This document shows positions 23,225 through 31,724 of a stretch of DNA of 55,617 nucleotides, piece after piece. The notes beneath the pieces were generated by a model, which did not search any database, was not told where the DNA came from, and saw nothing but the letters and a program-made list of their open reading frames with translations. The first letter of the stretch is position 1, and each line of letters begins with the position of its first letter. This DNA is from an uncultured Bacteroidales bacterium (GTDB lineage Bacteria > Bacteroidota > Bacteroidia > Bacteroidales > P3), in contig CAMVGR010000012.1 in the NCBI GenBank assembly GCA_947167075.1, positions 1-55,617 of the forward strand, read 5' to 3'. The translations under genes and the position numbers were made by a program.

Positions 23225-25339
23225 ATGAGAAGAAGTTTTGTTATATTGTTGATGCTTTGTTTATTAGGAAATGTTTTCGCACAGAGTAATAAATGTGGTA
23301 TTGACACTAAAGCTTTAATGAAAGAAGAGGTTGACAAAGGTGCCTCGACAATTAGTTTCCTTGCAAAAATGAAACCAGATTATTCAACAGCCATGTTTGA
23401 GCGTGAAGGGATAGTTGTAGGAGCACGTGCAGGCAACATTTTGACTCTGTGTGTCCCTGTTGAAAATTTAAGCTCACTTGAACGCAATCCAGATATTATC
23501 CAATATAGTATTGCTCATCGTGTAGGTGGGATAACAATGGATAAAACACGTGCTGATACTCATACAGATAAGGTGCAATCGGGCGAAGATGTCATAAATG
23601 GTTCCTCTTTAAATGGTTCTGGTGTCTTGATTGGAATTACAGACTGGGGATTTGATTACACACATCCTAATATTAATGGGGTTAAGAATAAAATTATTGA
23701 ACGGGCATGGGATCATTATAGAAAAGCAGGTCCTGCACCTGAAGGCTTCAATTACGGTACTGAAATCGTTGGTTTTGAGGCCTTGAGAGAAGCTTTGGGA
23801 GATACCTCAAATCTATATAACTATGGAACACATGGTACGCACGTAGCAGGTATATGTGCTGGATATGGAGCGGATGACAAACATAGGTTTCGTGGTCAGG
23901 CTCCAGGTGCACATCTTCTTTTATGTTCTTTCGGACTTAATGAATCGGACTGGTTGGATGGCGTGGCATGGATGTATAATGTAGCAAAGGAAAGTGGAAA
24001 GAGACTGGTTGTAAATAGTAGCTGGGGAATGTACAGTTTCAGCTGCCTTGATGGTCGCTCTCTACTGAGTCAAGCAATTGATAATTTAAGTAATGAAGGA
24101 GTCGTCTTTTGTACCAGTGCTGGGAACAATGGGGATGTTAATTTTCATATCAGCCGTAACTTTGATGAGAATCCAGATACAATTAGAACGATGGCTAATT
24201 ATTACAATTATGCAACAGATGCAATTGGCCAATGCTTGATAATGTGGGGTGAGGAAGGTCATGACTTTAGTGCATGCTTTCGTATGCGTTCAGAAGATAG
24301 TACGATATGGGCCATTCCAATGGTGAGCACAGAAAACGATACTATTATTTATGATACCCTATTATGTGATACAATACGTATTCCATACAGAATATTGGTT
24401 GAACACTCTAATCCTTATGACAATCGTCCTCATATTCAAATGGATGTTAATAAAGATTTATCCTTACAACTTCAACTATTTATAATTGCAGAAAGTGGAA
24501 CGGTCCATGCTTGGAATGTTGCGAATAAAACGAATCATGCAGGTAATGAAGGTGCGGCTTTTTCCCCTGGAGGAAATCAGGGCTTTGATTCAGGAGACGC
24601 ACTATTTGGCGTTGGAGAGCCTGGGTGTGCATCGAAAACAATAACTGTTGCAGCTCATCATGCAGATACATGGTCATATAGTGGCGACACTTTCTTTCCT
24701 GGTGTTCTAGCGAGTTTTTCTAGTAATGGGCCACTGATCTCCGGTGTACAAAAACCTGAAATATCAGCACCAGGTTATCAAGTTAATTCATCAATTAGTT
24801 ACTGGACGGATGGTACATATTCGCCGACTGCAGAAAAATATGCTGGAGGTCGCACCTATATTTGGAGTCAAATGAGTGGCACTTCTATGTCTAGCCCCGC
24901 TGTTACAGGTATTGTTGCTCTTGTTCTTCAAGCCAATCCATTACTCTCAACAGATGAAGTTCGTGAAATTCTTTTTACTACGGCAAGAAATGATTCGAGA
25001 ACAGGTGATCTACATCAAAATGATAGTATGAGTATTTGTTGGGGATGGGGAAAGGTTGATGCTCTTGAAGCCGTTAATAAGGCCATAAAAAAACTCTCAA
25101 TTGAAGATGCAGAAAAATTACAAAAACCCTTATTAATATATCCTAATCCGACATCATCTATCTTATTTATTAATACAGGATGTGGAGAAGTTGTTAAGGT
25201 TCAAATATATAACATTGAAGGTAAATGTTTGTTAGAAAAGATGATTGCCTATGAGGGATATGTTAATATAAATGAATTGGTGTCGGGCGTTTATATAATA
25301 CGTGTAGGTAATAGGATGGAGAAACTTGTTGTTAAGTAA
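23225..25339 (+). CDS. T9SS-secreted subtilisin-like serine protease (S8)
   Basis: From the ATG at 23225 the protein has 704 residues with a signal peptide (MRRSFVILLMLCLLGNVFAQ). The S8 triad is visible: D140 in IGITDWGFDYTHPN, H203 in GTHGTHVAGICAGYG, and S554 in SGTSMSSPAVTG. A long insertion between His and Ser (about residues 300-450) is beta-rich, as in S8A relatives of Bacteroidetes. The C-terminal 75 residues (LLIYPNPTSSILFIN ... LVSGVYIIRVGN) form a type A T9SS sorting domain. It is therefore likely exported across the outer membrane and anchored or released. It has its own promoter and is followed directly by the DUF6427 gene. Confidence 0.93.
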   Translation: MRRSFVILLMLCLLGNVFAQSNKCGIDTKALMKEEVDKGASTISFLAKMKPDYSTAMFEREGIVVGARAGNILTLCVPVENLSSLERNPDIIQYSIAHRVGGITMDKTRADTHTDKVQSGEDVINGSSLNGSGVLIGITDWGFDYTHPNINGVKNKIIERAWDHYRKAGPAPEGFNYGTEIVGFEALREALGDTSNLYNYGTHGTHVAGICAGYGADDKHRFRGQAPGAHLLLCSFGLNESDWLDGVAWMYNVAKESGKRLVVNSSWGMYSFSCLDGRSLLSQAIDNLSNEGVVFCTSAGNNGDVNFHISRNFDENPDTIRTMANYYNYATDAIGQCLIMWGEEGHDFSACFRMRSEDSTIWAIPMVSTENDTIIYDTLLCDTIRIPYRILVEHSNPYDNRPHIQMDVNKDLSLQLQLFIIAESGTVHAWNVANKTNHAGNEGAAFSPGGNQGFDSGDALFGVGEPGCASKTITVAAHHADTWSYSGDTFFPGVLASFSSNGPLISGVQKPEISAPGYQVNSSISYWTDGTYSPTAEKYAGGRTYIWSQMSGTSMSSPAVTGIVALVLQANPLLSTDEVREILFTTARNDSRTGDLHQNDSMSICWGWGKVDALEAVNKAIKKLSIEDAEKLQKPLLIYPNPTSSILFINTGCGEVVKVQIYNIEGKCLLEKMIAYEGYVNINELVSGVYIIRVGNRMEKLVVK

Positions 25340-26328
25340 TGATCAAACTTTTTCAAGGAAATATAGGTTTTCAACTAATACTAATTTTATTAGTATTAGT
25401 AATGTTATGGATACAACCACTAATCAATACACCCATTATTTCTTTGGATAATAATTATGCAATAGGTTTTAAACTAATATATGATTTATTAAAAGATTTT
25501 CCGTCGATTGCTGTTATTATATCTATGGTGATTATCCTCATAGAGGGATTTGCTATAAATATTATTTTAGCCAATGTGGGGTTGGTATCCCAGAATAGTC
25601 TTTTGCCAACATTTCTATTTGTGTTAATTAGTAGCATAAATGCTTCGACACTAACACCATATATTATAGTGAATGCAGCAATGATATTATGCCTATACCA
25701 TTTGATGTTACATGGTACACTTCTTACAATTCCTCTAGGAAGAATATTTTCTGCATCCATGTTTATTGGTTTGGCCTCTTTATTTTATCAGCCAGCAATA
25801 TTATTCATTGTGAGCTATGTTTTGGTTGCTATTAACTATAGGTTATATAATTGGAAAGACTGGTCTGTCATGATTCTTGGATTGTTATCCCCATATTTTA
25901 TTTTGCTTGCCGTATTTTATTTGAATAATGGTATTGTTGCTTGGTGGGAAAATACAAAAGAATGCTTTTTGTTATTTGGGGTTAATATGGGTAATGCAGA
26001 TACAAAACATATCATTGCTTCCTGCGTACTATGTACAACCCTTTTATGGGGTGTAATTAATACTGTCATTCGACAAAATGAACGCCCTGTGTTATGGCAA
26101 AAAAACTCTAGTAATTTTATTTTCATTCTGATTGGTACTATATGTACTCTTTTTTTTCAACCGATTTTCCCACTTATACATACTCTTTTTGCTATACCAT
26201 TCTCGTTCTGTGTATATAAGTGTTTAATTAATTATGATTATAAAACTCGTTTTGGGCAAAGAAAGAAATATACATGGACGAGTGATGTAATACTATTGGG
26301 TGTTATTATTTCGGCATTTCTATGTTAA
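25339..26328 (+). CDS. DUF6427 polytopic membrane protein
   Basis: The 329-residue protein starts in the TAATG overlap with the subtilase gene and has about nine or ten hydrophobic segments. The pattern (FQGNIGFQLILILLVLVMLWIQPL, LANVGLVSQNSLLPTFLFVLISS, FIGLASLFYQPAILFI) fits the DUF6427 family of Bacteroidetes. In that phylum the gene often lies beside housekeeping genes like those that follow here. It contains no catalytic motif that I can identify. Function unknown. The DNA is very AT-rich. Confidence 0.72.
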   Translation: MIKLFQGNIGFQLILILLVLVMLWIQPLINTPIISLDNNYAIGFKLIYDLLKDFPSIAVIISMVIILIEGFAINIILANVGLVSQNSLLPTFLFVLISSINASTLTPYIIVNAAMILCLYHLMLHGTLLTIPLGRIFSASMFIGLASLFYQPAILFIVSYVLVAINYRLYNWKDWSVMILGLLSPYFILLAVFYLNNGIVAWWENTKECFLLFGVNMGNADTKHIIASCVLCTTLLWGVINTVIRQNERPVLWQKNSSNFIFILIGTICTLFFQPIFPLIHTLFAIPFSFCVYKCLINYDYKTRFGQRKKYTWTSDVILLGVIISAFLC

Positions 26329-26969
26329 ACATATATTTCAAAAAAGGTAGGGTGGAGGCTGGTTGTGATGAGGCGGGAAGAGGACCTCTCGCAGGACCTG
26401 TGGTGGCTGCTGCAGTGATCTTACCCGAATACTATTATAATAATGAGCTTAATGATTCGAAACAACTAACAGAAATTCAACGAAATCGAATAAAAGAAGA
26501 TATTAAGACAAATGCACTCGCATGGGCAATTGCTTCAATTGATGCTGACGAAATTGATAGGATAAATATTCTAAAGGCTTCAACACATGCAATGTGTTTG
26601 GCTGTTATGGCTTTAATGGGGGAAACTCATAAAAATGTGATTTATGGAGGAAAAAGTCTTTTTCTTGTAAAACCTCAATTTTTATTAATAGATGGAAATA
26701 GATTTTATAATGAGACCTCAATTCCATATCAATGTTTTGTTAAGGGTGATGCTCGTTTTTCCTCTATTGCGGCAGCCAGTATTTTAGCTAAGACTTACCG
26801 TGATGAAATCATGGTTCAATTACATAACGATTACCCACAATATGGCTGGAATCATAATAAAGGCTATCCCACACAGGAACACTATGATGCAATAGAAAAA
26901 TATGGTATTACGCCACTCCATCGTAAATCGTTTAAATTATATAAACAACATTCTCTATTTGATAATTAA
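26322..26969 (+). CDS. rnhB: ribonuclease HII
   Basis: The 215-residue protein has the RNase HII core EAGCDEAGRGPLAGPVVAAAV, carrying the DEAGRG active-site pair, then DSKQL, FLLIDGNRF, KGDARFSSIAAASILAKTYRD and NKGYPTQEH. It removes RNA primers and misincorporated ribonucleotides from DNA. It overlaps the DUF6427 gene by 7 bases and is followed 4 bases later by the DUF6913 gene, so it is part of a tight operon. Confidence 0.95.
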   Translation: MLNIYFKKGRVEAGCDEAGRGPLAGPVVAAAVILPEYYYNNELNDSKQLTEIQRNRIKEDIKTNALAWAIASIDADEIDRINILKASTHAMCLAVMALMGETHKNVIYGGKSLFLVKPQFLLIDGNRFYNETSIPYQCFVKGDARFSSIAAASILAKTYRDEIMVQLHNDYPQYGWNHNKGYPTQEHYDAIEKYGITPLHRKSFKLYKQHSLFDN

Positions 26970-26973
26970 TAAT

Positions 26974-27519
26974 ATGCTTGATTTTTTAAAAAACATACAC
27001 CGGAATCGCCTTATAAAAGAACTTGGCTCATTGCCAAGAGAGAAAAAAATCGAAAACATCGACCAAATAAAATGTATAGGCATTATCTGTATAATACAAG
27101 ATGAGCAACAATGGAATATACTACATCATTTTGCGAAAGTAATGGAGACACAGGGAAAAGAAGTTCATATAGTGGCACTTCTGCAGAAAGATGTAGAATT
27201 GGAGTTTGTTATTACTCACCAAAAGACATATCTGGTTCGAGAAAAGACTGATTTGAATTTTTGGGGGCTTCCTTCCCATGAGTGTATTGCTCGCTTTCTT
27301 GATGAAAGTTTTGATGTTCTTATCGATACTATTGATGATGAATCATTTTTCTCTTACTATATGGTTCTAAAAACCAATGCCAATCTAAAAGTAGGGTATA
27401 CAAATAAACATGAAGGTAATTTAGAACCATATGATTTGGTAATAAAAGGAGAAGGAAGACTTGATTTGAAAAGCTATTTCAACAATATTATCGAGTATTT
27501 AAGTATGATAAAAAAATAA
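26974..27519 (+). CDS. DUF6913 protein
   Basis: The 181-residue protein starts at the ATG 26974, right after rnhB; upstream in-frame starts lie inside rnhB. It begins MLDFLKNIHRNRLIKELGSLPREKK and shows IKCIGIICIIQDEQQWN, GKEVHIVALL, FWGLPS and FDVLIDTIDD, a Rossmann-like alternation of strands and helices. This is the DUF6913 family seen next to dapA in Bacteroidetes. It has no signal peptide or enzyme motif. Possibly an accessory for a cytoplasmic enzyme; function unknown. Confidence 0.72.
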   Translation: MLDFLKNIHRNRLIKELGSLPREKKIENIDQIKCIGIICIIQDEQQWNILHHFAKVMETQGKEVHIVALLQKDVELEFVITHQKTYLVREKTDLNFWGLPSHECIARFLDESFDVLIDTIDDESFFSYYMVLKTNANLKVGYTNKHEGNLEPYDLVIKGEGRLDLKSYFNNIIEYLSMIKK

Positions 27520-27532
27520 TATTTTGAATAAT

Positions 27533-28429
27533 ATGAAACAAACATTATTCTCAGGGACAGGTGTTGCTCTTATAACCCCATTTCGACGCCAGCAGGAAAC
27601 AATAGATTTTACTAAACTTGATATGCTTATTGAAAATATAGTCACTTCTGGAGTTGACTATATTGTTGCTTTGGGGACGACAAGCGAATCTGCCACTATG
27701 ACTCCAAATGAACGGGCTGCTGTTCAAGAATTCATAATTGACACAGTGAGTGGAAGACTGCCTATTATTTTGGGACTAGGAGGGAATAATACACTTAACG
27801 TTTGTGATACATTATCCAGAACAAATTTTGAGGGCATTAGCGGACTTCTATCGGTTACTCCTTATTATAACAAACCCAGCCAGCGTGGAATTATAGCTCA
27901 TTATAAAGCTGTTGCTGATTCTTCTCCTGTTCCTGTTTTGATGTATAATGTTCCAGGCCGTACAGGAGTTAATATGAGTGCGGAAACTGTACTGTCAATT
28001 GCTTCAGAATGCCCTAATATTGTTGGTGTAAAAGAGGCAAGTGGCAATATGGGACAAGTGATGGATATTCTTAGAAATCGTCCTCAAGGATTTTTGGTCA
28101 TTAGTGGAGATGATGCTTTGACTCTTCCAATGCTATCTATGGGGGCAGATGGTGTTATCTCTGTAATGGCTAATGCATTACCGAAAGAGATGAGCCAAAT
28201 GGTTAAATATGGAATGAAAGGAGAAATAAAAAAAGCACTTCCCTTACATTATAGAATGTTACCCCTAATGAAGGCCATCTTTGAAGAAGGAAATCCCACA
28301 GGTATTAAATCACTTCTAGAAATTGAGGGCTATGTGACCAATGTACTTCGTTTGCCCTTGGTAAAATCATCAAAACAACTACAAAATAAATTATTGACGC
28401 TTTATAATGAATTTAGAGCAAATAATTGA
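27533..28429 (+). CDS. dapA: 4-hydroxy-tetrahydrodipicolinate synthase
   Basis: The 298-residue protein is a class I aldolase TIM barrel: GTGVALITPFRRQQETIDF, ALGTTSESATMTPNE, VTPYYNKPSQRG with the catalytic Tyr, YNVPGRTGVNMS, and VGVKEASGNMGQ with the Schiff-base Lys. It condenses pyruvate with aspartate semialdehyde in lysine and peptidoglycan precursor synthesis. The start is the ATG at 27533; a TTG at 27524 adds three residues only. It overlaps the polyprenyl synthetase gene by 23 bases. Confidence 0.95.
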   Translation: MKQTLFSGTGVALITPFRRQQETIDFTKLDMLIENIVTSGVDYIVALGTTSESATMTPNERAAVQEFIIDTVSGRLPIILGLGGNNTLNVCDTLSRTNFEGISGLLSVTPYYNKPSQRGIIAHYKAVADSSPVPVLMYNVPGRTGVNMSAETVLSIASECPNIVGVKEASGNMGQVMDILRNRPQGFLVISGDDALTLPMLSMGADGVISVMANALPKEMSQMVKYGMKGEIKKALPLHYRMLPLMKAIFEEGNPTGIKSLLEIEGYVTNVLRLPLVKSSKQLQNKLLTLYNEFRANN

Positions 28430-29114
28430 ACAAGTTAAGACTGAGTATATTAAAAGAATGACACAAGGGGATGGCAATCTGTTGTGTCAGGTTGAAAAGT
28501 ATATAGCAACACTGACAGGTAAGATGCTTCGTCCCCGTATGACTGTTCTATCTTCCGCCACTCTAGGCGAAAGCTTCCCATATTCTCGTAGAACGATTTT
28601 GCTTGCCACATGTGTAGAAATGTTGCATAATGCATCTCTCTTGCATGATGATGTGATAGATGTTGCTGAAAGACGTAGAGGAGAGCTGTCTGTGAATAAA
28701 AAGTGGAGTAATTCCGTTGCTGTTCTTGTGGGTGATTATCACTTTGCCAAAATCATGGAATTGCTCGATGAGATTGGTGATGCAGAAGTATCCCGTATGA
28801 TTAATAATACTGTTAAACAGATGGTGGAGGCCGAATTGCTACAGCAGGAAATTATGTCGGGACGAGAAATGTCAGAAGAGGATTATTTATCTATTATTGA
28901 TGGAAAGACGGCGAATTTGTTTGCTACAGCTGCAGCTTTGGGGAATCCTGCTTATTGGGAGTTTGGTCTGAAATATGGTCGTTTATTCCAAATATATGAT
29001 GATATTCGTGATAACGAAGCTCCGGAATTCATTGAAACCATTATCGATCAAAATAGATTAGATATACCAATGGGTTTTGAGATTTTGCCAAAAATAGAAA
29101 ACATTATACAATAA
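28407..29114 (+). CDS. short polyprenyl (isoprenyl) diphosphate synthase
   Basis: The 235-residue protein shows the first Asp-rich motif DDVID (81-85) in LLHDDVIDVAERRRG, and the second, DDIRD (198-202), in QIYDDIRD. These are the metal and diphosphate binding sites of trans-isoprenyl synthases, so activity is plausible. Family members are normally 290-330 residues. The GK-x-G-x-D segment after the second motif and the last two helices are missing; the tail is only 33 residues. Its start lies 23 bases inside dapA. It could make quinone or undecaprenyl-like chains, be a regulatory partner in a heterodimer, or be a lineage-specific short form. Confidence 0.8.
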   Translation: MNLEQIIEQVKTEYIKRMTQGDGNLLCQVEKYIATLTGKMLRPRMTVLSSATLGESFPYSRRTILLATCVEMLHNASLLHDDVIDVAERRRGELSVNKKWSNSVAVLVGDYHFAKIMELLDEIGDAEVSRMINNTVKQMVEAELLQQEIMSGREMSEEDYLSIIDGKTANLFATAAALGNPAYWEFGLKYGRLFQIYDDIRDNEAPEFIETIIDQNRLDIPMGFEILPKIENIIQ

Positions 29115-29150
29115 TTGCCTTTATACAAGTACTTAAAATAAAAAATCAGC

Positions 29151-29648
29151 ATGAAAAAGATTCTATTAATTGTTGCGTCGATACTTCTTGTAGGAGGTGT
29201 CATGGCACAAAATGCAAAACTACCTGATAATGTAACATTAAAAACATTAGACGGAAAAACAGTAACCTCCTCTGTGATTCAAAACGATGGGAAACCTCTC
29301 ATTATCAGCTTTTGGGCAACATGGTGTGGTCCATGCCGTAACGAACTTAACACAATTCGGGAAGTTTACGATGAGTGGGTGGAGGAGACAGGTGTAAAAC
29401 TTATTGCCATTTCTATTGACAATACTCGCACTTCTGCAAAAGTCAAACCACTTGTTGAAAGTAGTGAATGGCCGTATGAAGTCTATCTAGATCAGAATAT
29501 GGATTTTGCCCACGCATTGAATATTGGTCAAGATCCTCCTCATACTTTTGTCGTAAATGGTGATGGCGAAATAGTGTGGCAGCATAAAGGATTCCAACCT
29601 GGTGCCGAAGAAGAATTGATAGAACAAGTACGGAACTTGTTAAAGTAA
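29151..29648 (+). CDS. TlpA/ResA-like thioredoxin, exported
   Basis: The 165-residue protein has a signal peptide (MKKILLIVASILLVGGVMAQ) and a thioredoxin fold with the redox site WATWCGPCRNEL near residue 60. The later cis-Pro region is QDPPHTFVVNGDGEIV. ResA/TlpA proteins reduce periplasmic disulfides, for example on apocytochromes or other redox partners. It ends in a bidirectional terminator shared with the convergent PepSY-like gene. The partner is not evident from neighbours. Confidence 0.9.
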   Translation: MKKILLIVASILLVGGVMAQNAKLPDNVTLKTLDGKTVTSSVIQNDGKPLIISFWATWCGPCRNELNTIREVYDEWVEETGVKLIAISIDNTRTSAKVKPLVESSEWPYEVYLDQNMDFAHALNIGQDPPHTFVVNGDGEIVWQHKGFQPGAEEELIEQVRNLLK

Positions 29649-29679
29649 AAAAAGGTCGACATTTAGTCGACCTTTTTTT
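29648..29679. terminator. bidirectional terminator between convergent genes
   Basis: GGTCGAC (29654-29660) and GTCGACC (29666-29672) form a 7-bp stem with a 5-base loop, extended by an A-run on the left and T-run on the right, so it works for both the TlpA-like gene (+) and the PepSY-like gene (-). Confidence 0.88.
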
Positions 29680-30151
29680 ATTCTTCCTCTTTTATGAATT
29701 TCCCATCTATTTCAAAACTCAATATTTTGAGATTCGTGGTTTTCTTCCACCATAAGAATCCTTTCACTTTTGCAATCGATGCCTGATATGTCATCTTACC
29801 TCTCATCTTTCTAACCCAGCAGTCCTGGATTTTATACTTTGCATACATGTTGCTAACAGTGTCTTTTATGGCACTAGGGATGTATTGTTTGTCTACGAAA
29901 TAGTGAGTCTCAGACCCTTTGGGTGTAAAGACCATTGCCTGACGTGACTTCTCAAAGTCGAGATATGTGACCTTGAATGTCTTCTCATCTATTTCGAACC
30001 ATTCGACATTTGTAGCGTCAGTTACTTGGCGTTGGAAGTCTTTTACATAGTTGACTTTAACGTCTTTCTCCAGAACTGGCTTTGCTTTTTGTGCGAATAC
30101 CACACCCTGCATAACTGCAGCAACTGCTAAAATTGCCAATATCTTTTTCAT
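29678..30151 (-). CDS. exported PepSY-like (DUF2874-type) protein
   Basis: Starting at the ATG whose first base is 30151, the 157-residue protein has a signal peptide (MKKILAILAVAAVMQGVVFAQ). It has a repeated pattern DATNVEWFEIDEKTFKVTYLDFEKSRQAMVFTPKGSETHYFV that fits the PepSY-like DUF2874 fold, which usually carries two such units. These small secreted proteins may inhibit proteases or bind other ligands, and their role is not established. It stands alone with its own promoter. Confidence 0.7.
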   Translation of the reverse strand: MKKILAILAVAAVMQGVVFAQKAKPVLEKDVKVNYVKDFQRQVTDATNVEWFEIDEKTFKVTYLDFEKSRQAMVFTPKGSETHYFVDKQYIPSAIKDTVSNMYAKYKIQDCWVRKMRGKMTYQASIAKVKGFLWWKKTTNLKILSFEIDGKFIKEEE

Positions 30152-30194
30152 ATACAATTATTTGTTGTTTATAATGTATAACTTTATTTGAACT

Positions 30195-30203
30195 GCAAAT
30201 TTA
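30195..30203 (-). promoter_or_regulatory. -7 promoter element for the PepSY-like gene
   Basis: On the minus strand the sequence reads TAAATTTGC, a good -7 consensus, 44 bases upstream of the ATG. The -33 box is not clear. Confidence 0.6.
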
Positions 30204-30235
30204 CGTATTTTTTATAATATAAACGAAAAATTCCT

Positions 30236-30955
30236 TTAATTTATATTTATTTTTCCTAGAAGGTTGTTAATTACGTTTTCTCCGTCGCGGACTACTTGTT
30301 GAATCCATTGGAGTTTTAGGTCGATGATTTCGTTTTCCGACAATGTCCACTTTACATCTTCCGATGCACGCATTCTTTCTGTAAGAGAGAAAAGAGACAA
30401 TGCAGCACATACAGAAATATTAAAGCTTTCTGTGAATCCATACATTGGGATTTTGACATAAGCATCAGCTCCCTCAATGGCATCTTGAGTGAGGCCTGTT
30501 AGTTCTGTTCCGAAGACCAAAGCAATCGGTTTTGATAGATCCAAATCTCCTATCATGCAGTCTTTCTCATGGGGAAGGGTAGCCACTATATTATATCCCT
30601 TTTTATGTAGTGTGCTGTATGCCTCTTTTGTGGAACTATATTTATAATAATCGACCCACTTCGACGATCCGACGGCGACATCACCAGCTGGATTGAAAAC
30701 ATTTCCGTTTTCCACTACATGTACGTCTTGTATACCAAAACAGTCGCACGATCTTAATACGGCTGCGGCATTGTGACTTTGATATATATTTTCTAAGACT
30801 ACAGTGATATATCGAGTGCGAAGTGGAGCCAATCGGTCGAACAATTCTCTTTTATTGTCGCTAATCAATTGGGATGCTTCTTGATAGAGTTGTTGTTTTT
30901 GCTCTATTGAAAGCCTTGAATAAGAAAGATCTACACCAGGAATACGTTCAGGCAT
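30236..30955 (-). CDS. trmH: TrmH/SpoU-type RNA 2'-O-methyltransferase
   Basis: The 239-residue protein has the three SPOUT motifs: ENIYQSHNAAAVLRSCDCFGI (motif 1, with the catalytic Asn and Arg), ALVFGTELTGLTQDAIEGAD (motif 2) and IPMYGFTESFNISVCAAL (motif 3). It uses S-adenosylmethionine to methylate a ribose 2'-OH, probably G18 of tRNA as for TrmH. The N-terminal helical region and C-terminal tail match tRNA TrmH more than rRNA RlmB. It is 16 bases downstream of the DUF4369 gene on the minus strand. Confidence 0.9.
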   Translation of the reverse strand: MPERIPGVDLSYSRLSIEQKQQLYQEASQLISDNKRELFDRLAPLRTRYITVVLENIYQSHNAAAVLRSCDCFGIQDVHVVENGNVFNPAGDVAVGSSKWVDYYKYSSTKEAYSTLHKKGYNIVATLPHEKDCMIGDLDLSKPIALVFGTELTGLTQDAIEGADAYVKIPMYGFTESFNISVCAALSLFSLTERMRASEDVKWTLSENEIIDLKLQWIQQVVRDGENVINNLLGKININ

Positions 30956-30971
30956 GCTCTGTTATTATCTA

Positions 30972-31724
30972 TTATTGTCTGGATAACGACGAACGAAGAT
31001 GTTCGGTTGTGTTCTTAAAATGCAATGTGTGAGGATTGTCAGGGTATCTTTCTTGAAGCCCCTCAAGTACTAGGTCGTACCAATCGATACTTCCAGGATC
31101 TCGGGTGTCAATTAGCAATCGATTGTTAAATGGCTTATATAGTGCTATCAATGTGCTGAGCGATCCTCGGTTCTCCTCTAAAAATCTACAAACATAATCC
31201 TGCTGTTCTTCGAAAGTAGCACGATAAATCGAATCGGTTTCGTCCTTTTTACTTAGTACATCCGCCTGTGTGATTTTGCCGTCGAAAAGCATTTGTGCAT
31301 ACTCTTCGGTAGTATCAATTATGGCTCCCAATATCTTAGCCCCATCGTTAGTATATTGCTGCAACTGCCAAAGGAGTGCACTTTCGGGCGATCCGGAAAG
31401 GTTATAGCTGACGGAAAGGTTATCCCAATTGCCATTAATCTTTAGGTGTTCGCCATAGTCTGGCAGGGTGACAATATAGTTGTCTTCGGTAGTGTGAAGG
31501 TTGTATAATGAGCGGTATGGCATTTTATACTTATACTTGAATTGACCCTTGCTATTTATTGGTATACTGTCGATAAATACAGGTCCGCTTGGGGCTATTT
31601 CCTCTAGCCATAGAACATGCCCCGCACCACCTTCTATTGTCCCACTAATGGTGAATGTGTCGTGTTTGCACCCTATCAGACATAATGCGAAGGCGAGCAG
31701 TGTGATGACGTTTTTTTTCTTCAT
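30972..31724 (-). CDS. DUF4369 lipoprotein
   Basis: From the ATG at 31724 the 250-residue protein has a lipobox (LCLIGC), so it should be anchored in a membrane by a lipid. It then shows FTISGTIEGGAGHVLWLEEIAPSGPVFIDS, the beta-sandwich DUF4369. Family members usually continue into a thioredoxin domain with CxxC after this. Here the region ends with a helical segment (YVCRFLEENRGSLSTLIALY) and no thioredoxin part. The role is unknown. It overlaps aroC by 4 bases. Confidence 0.82.
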   Translation of the reverse strand: MKKKNVITLLAFALCLIGCKHDTFTISGTIEGGAGHVLWLEEIAPSGPVFIDSIPINSKGQFKYKYKMPYRSLYNLHTTEDNYIVTLPDYGEHLKINGNWDNLSVSYNLSGSPESALLWQLQQYTNDGAKILGAIIDTTEEYAQMLFDGKITQADVLSKKDETDSIYRATFEEQQDYVCRFLEENRGSLSTLIALYKPFNNRLLIDTRDPGSIDWYDLVLEGLQERYPDNPHTLHFKNTTEHLRSSLSRQ

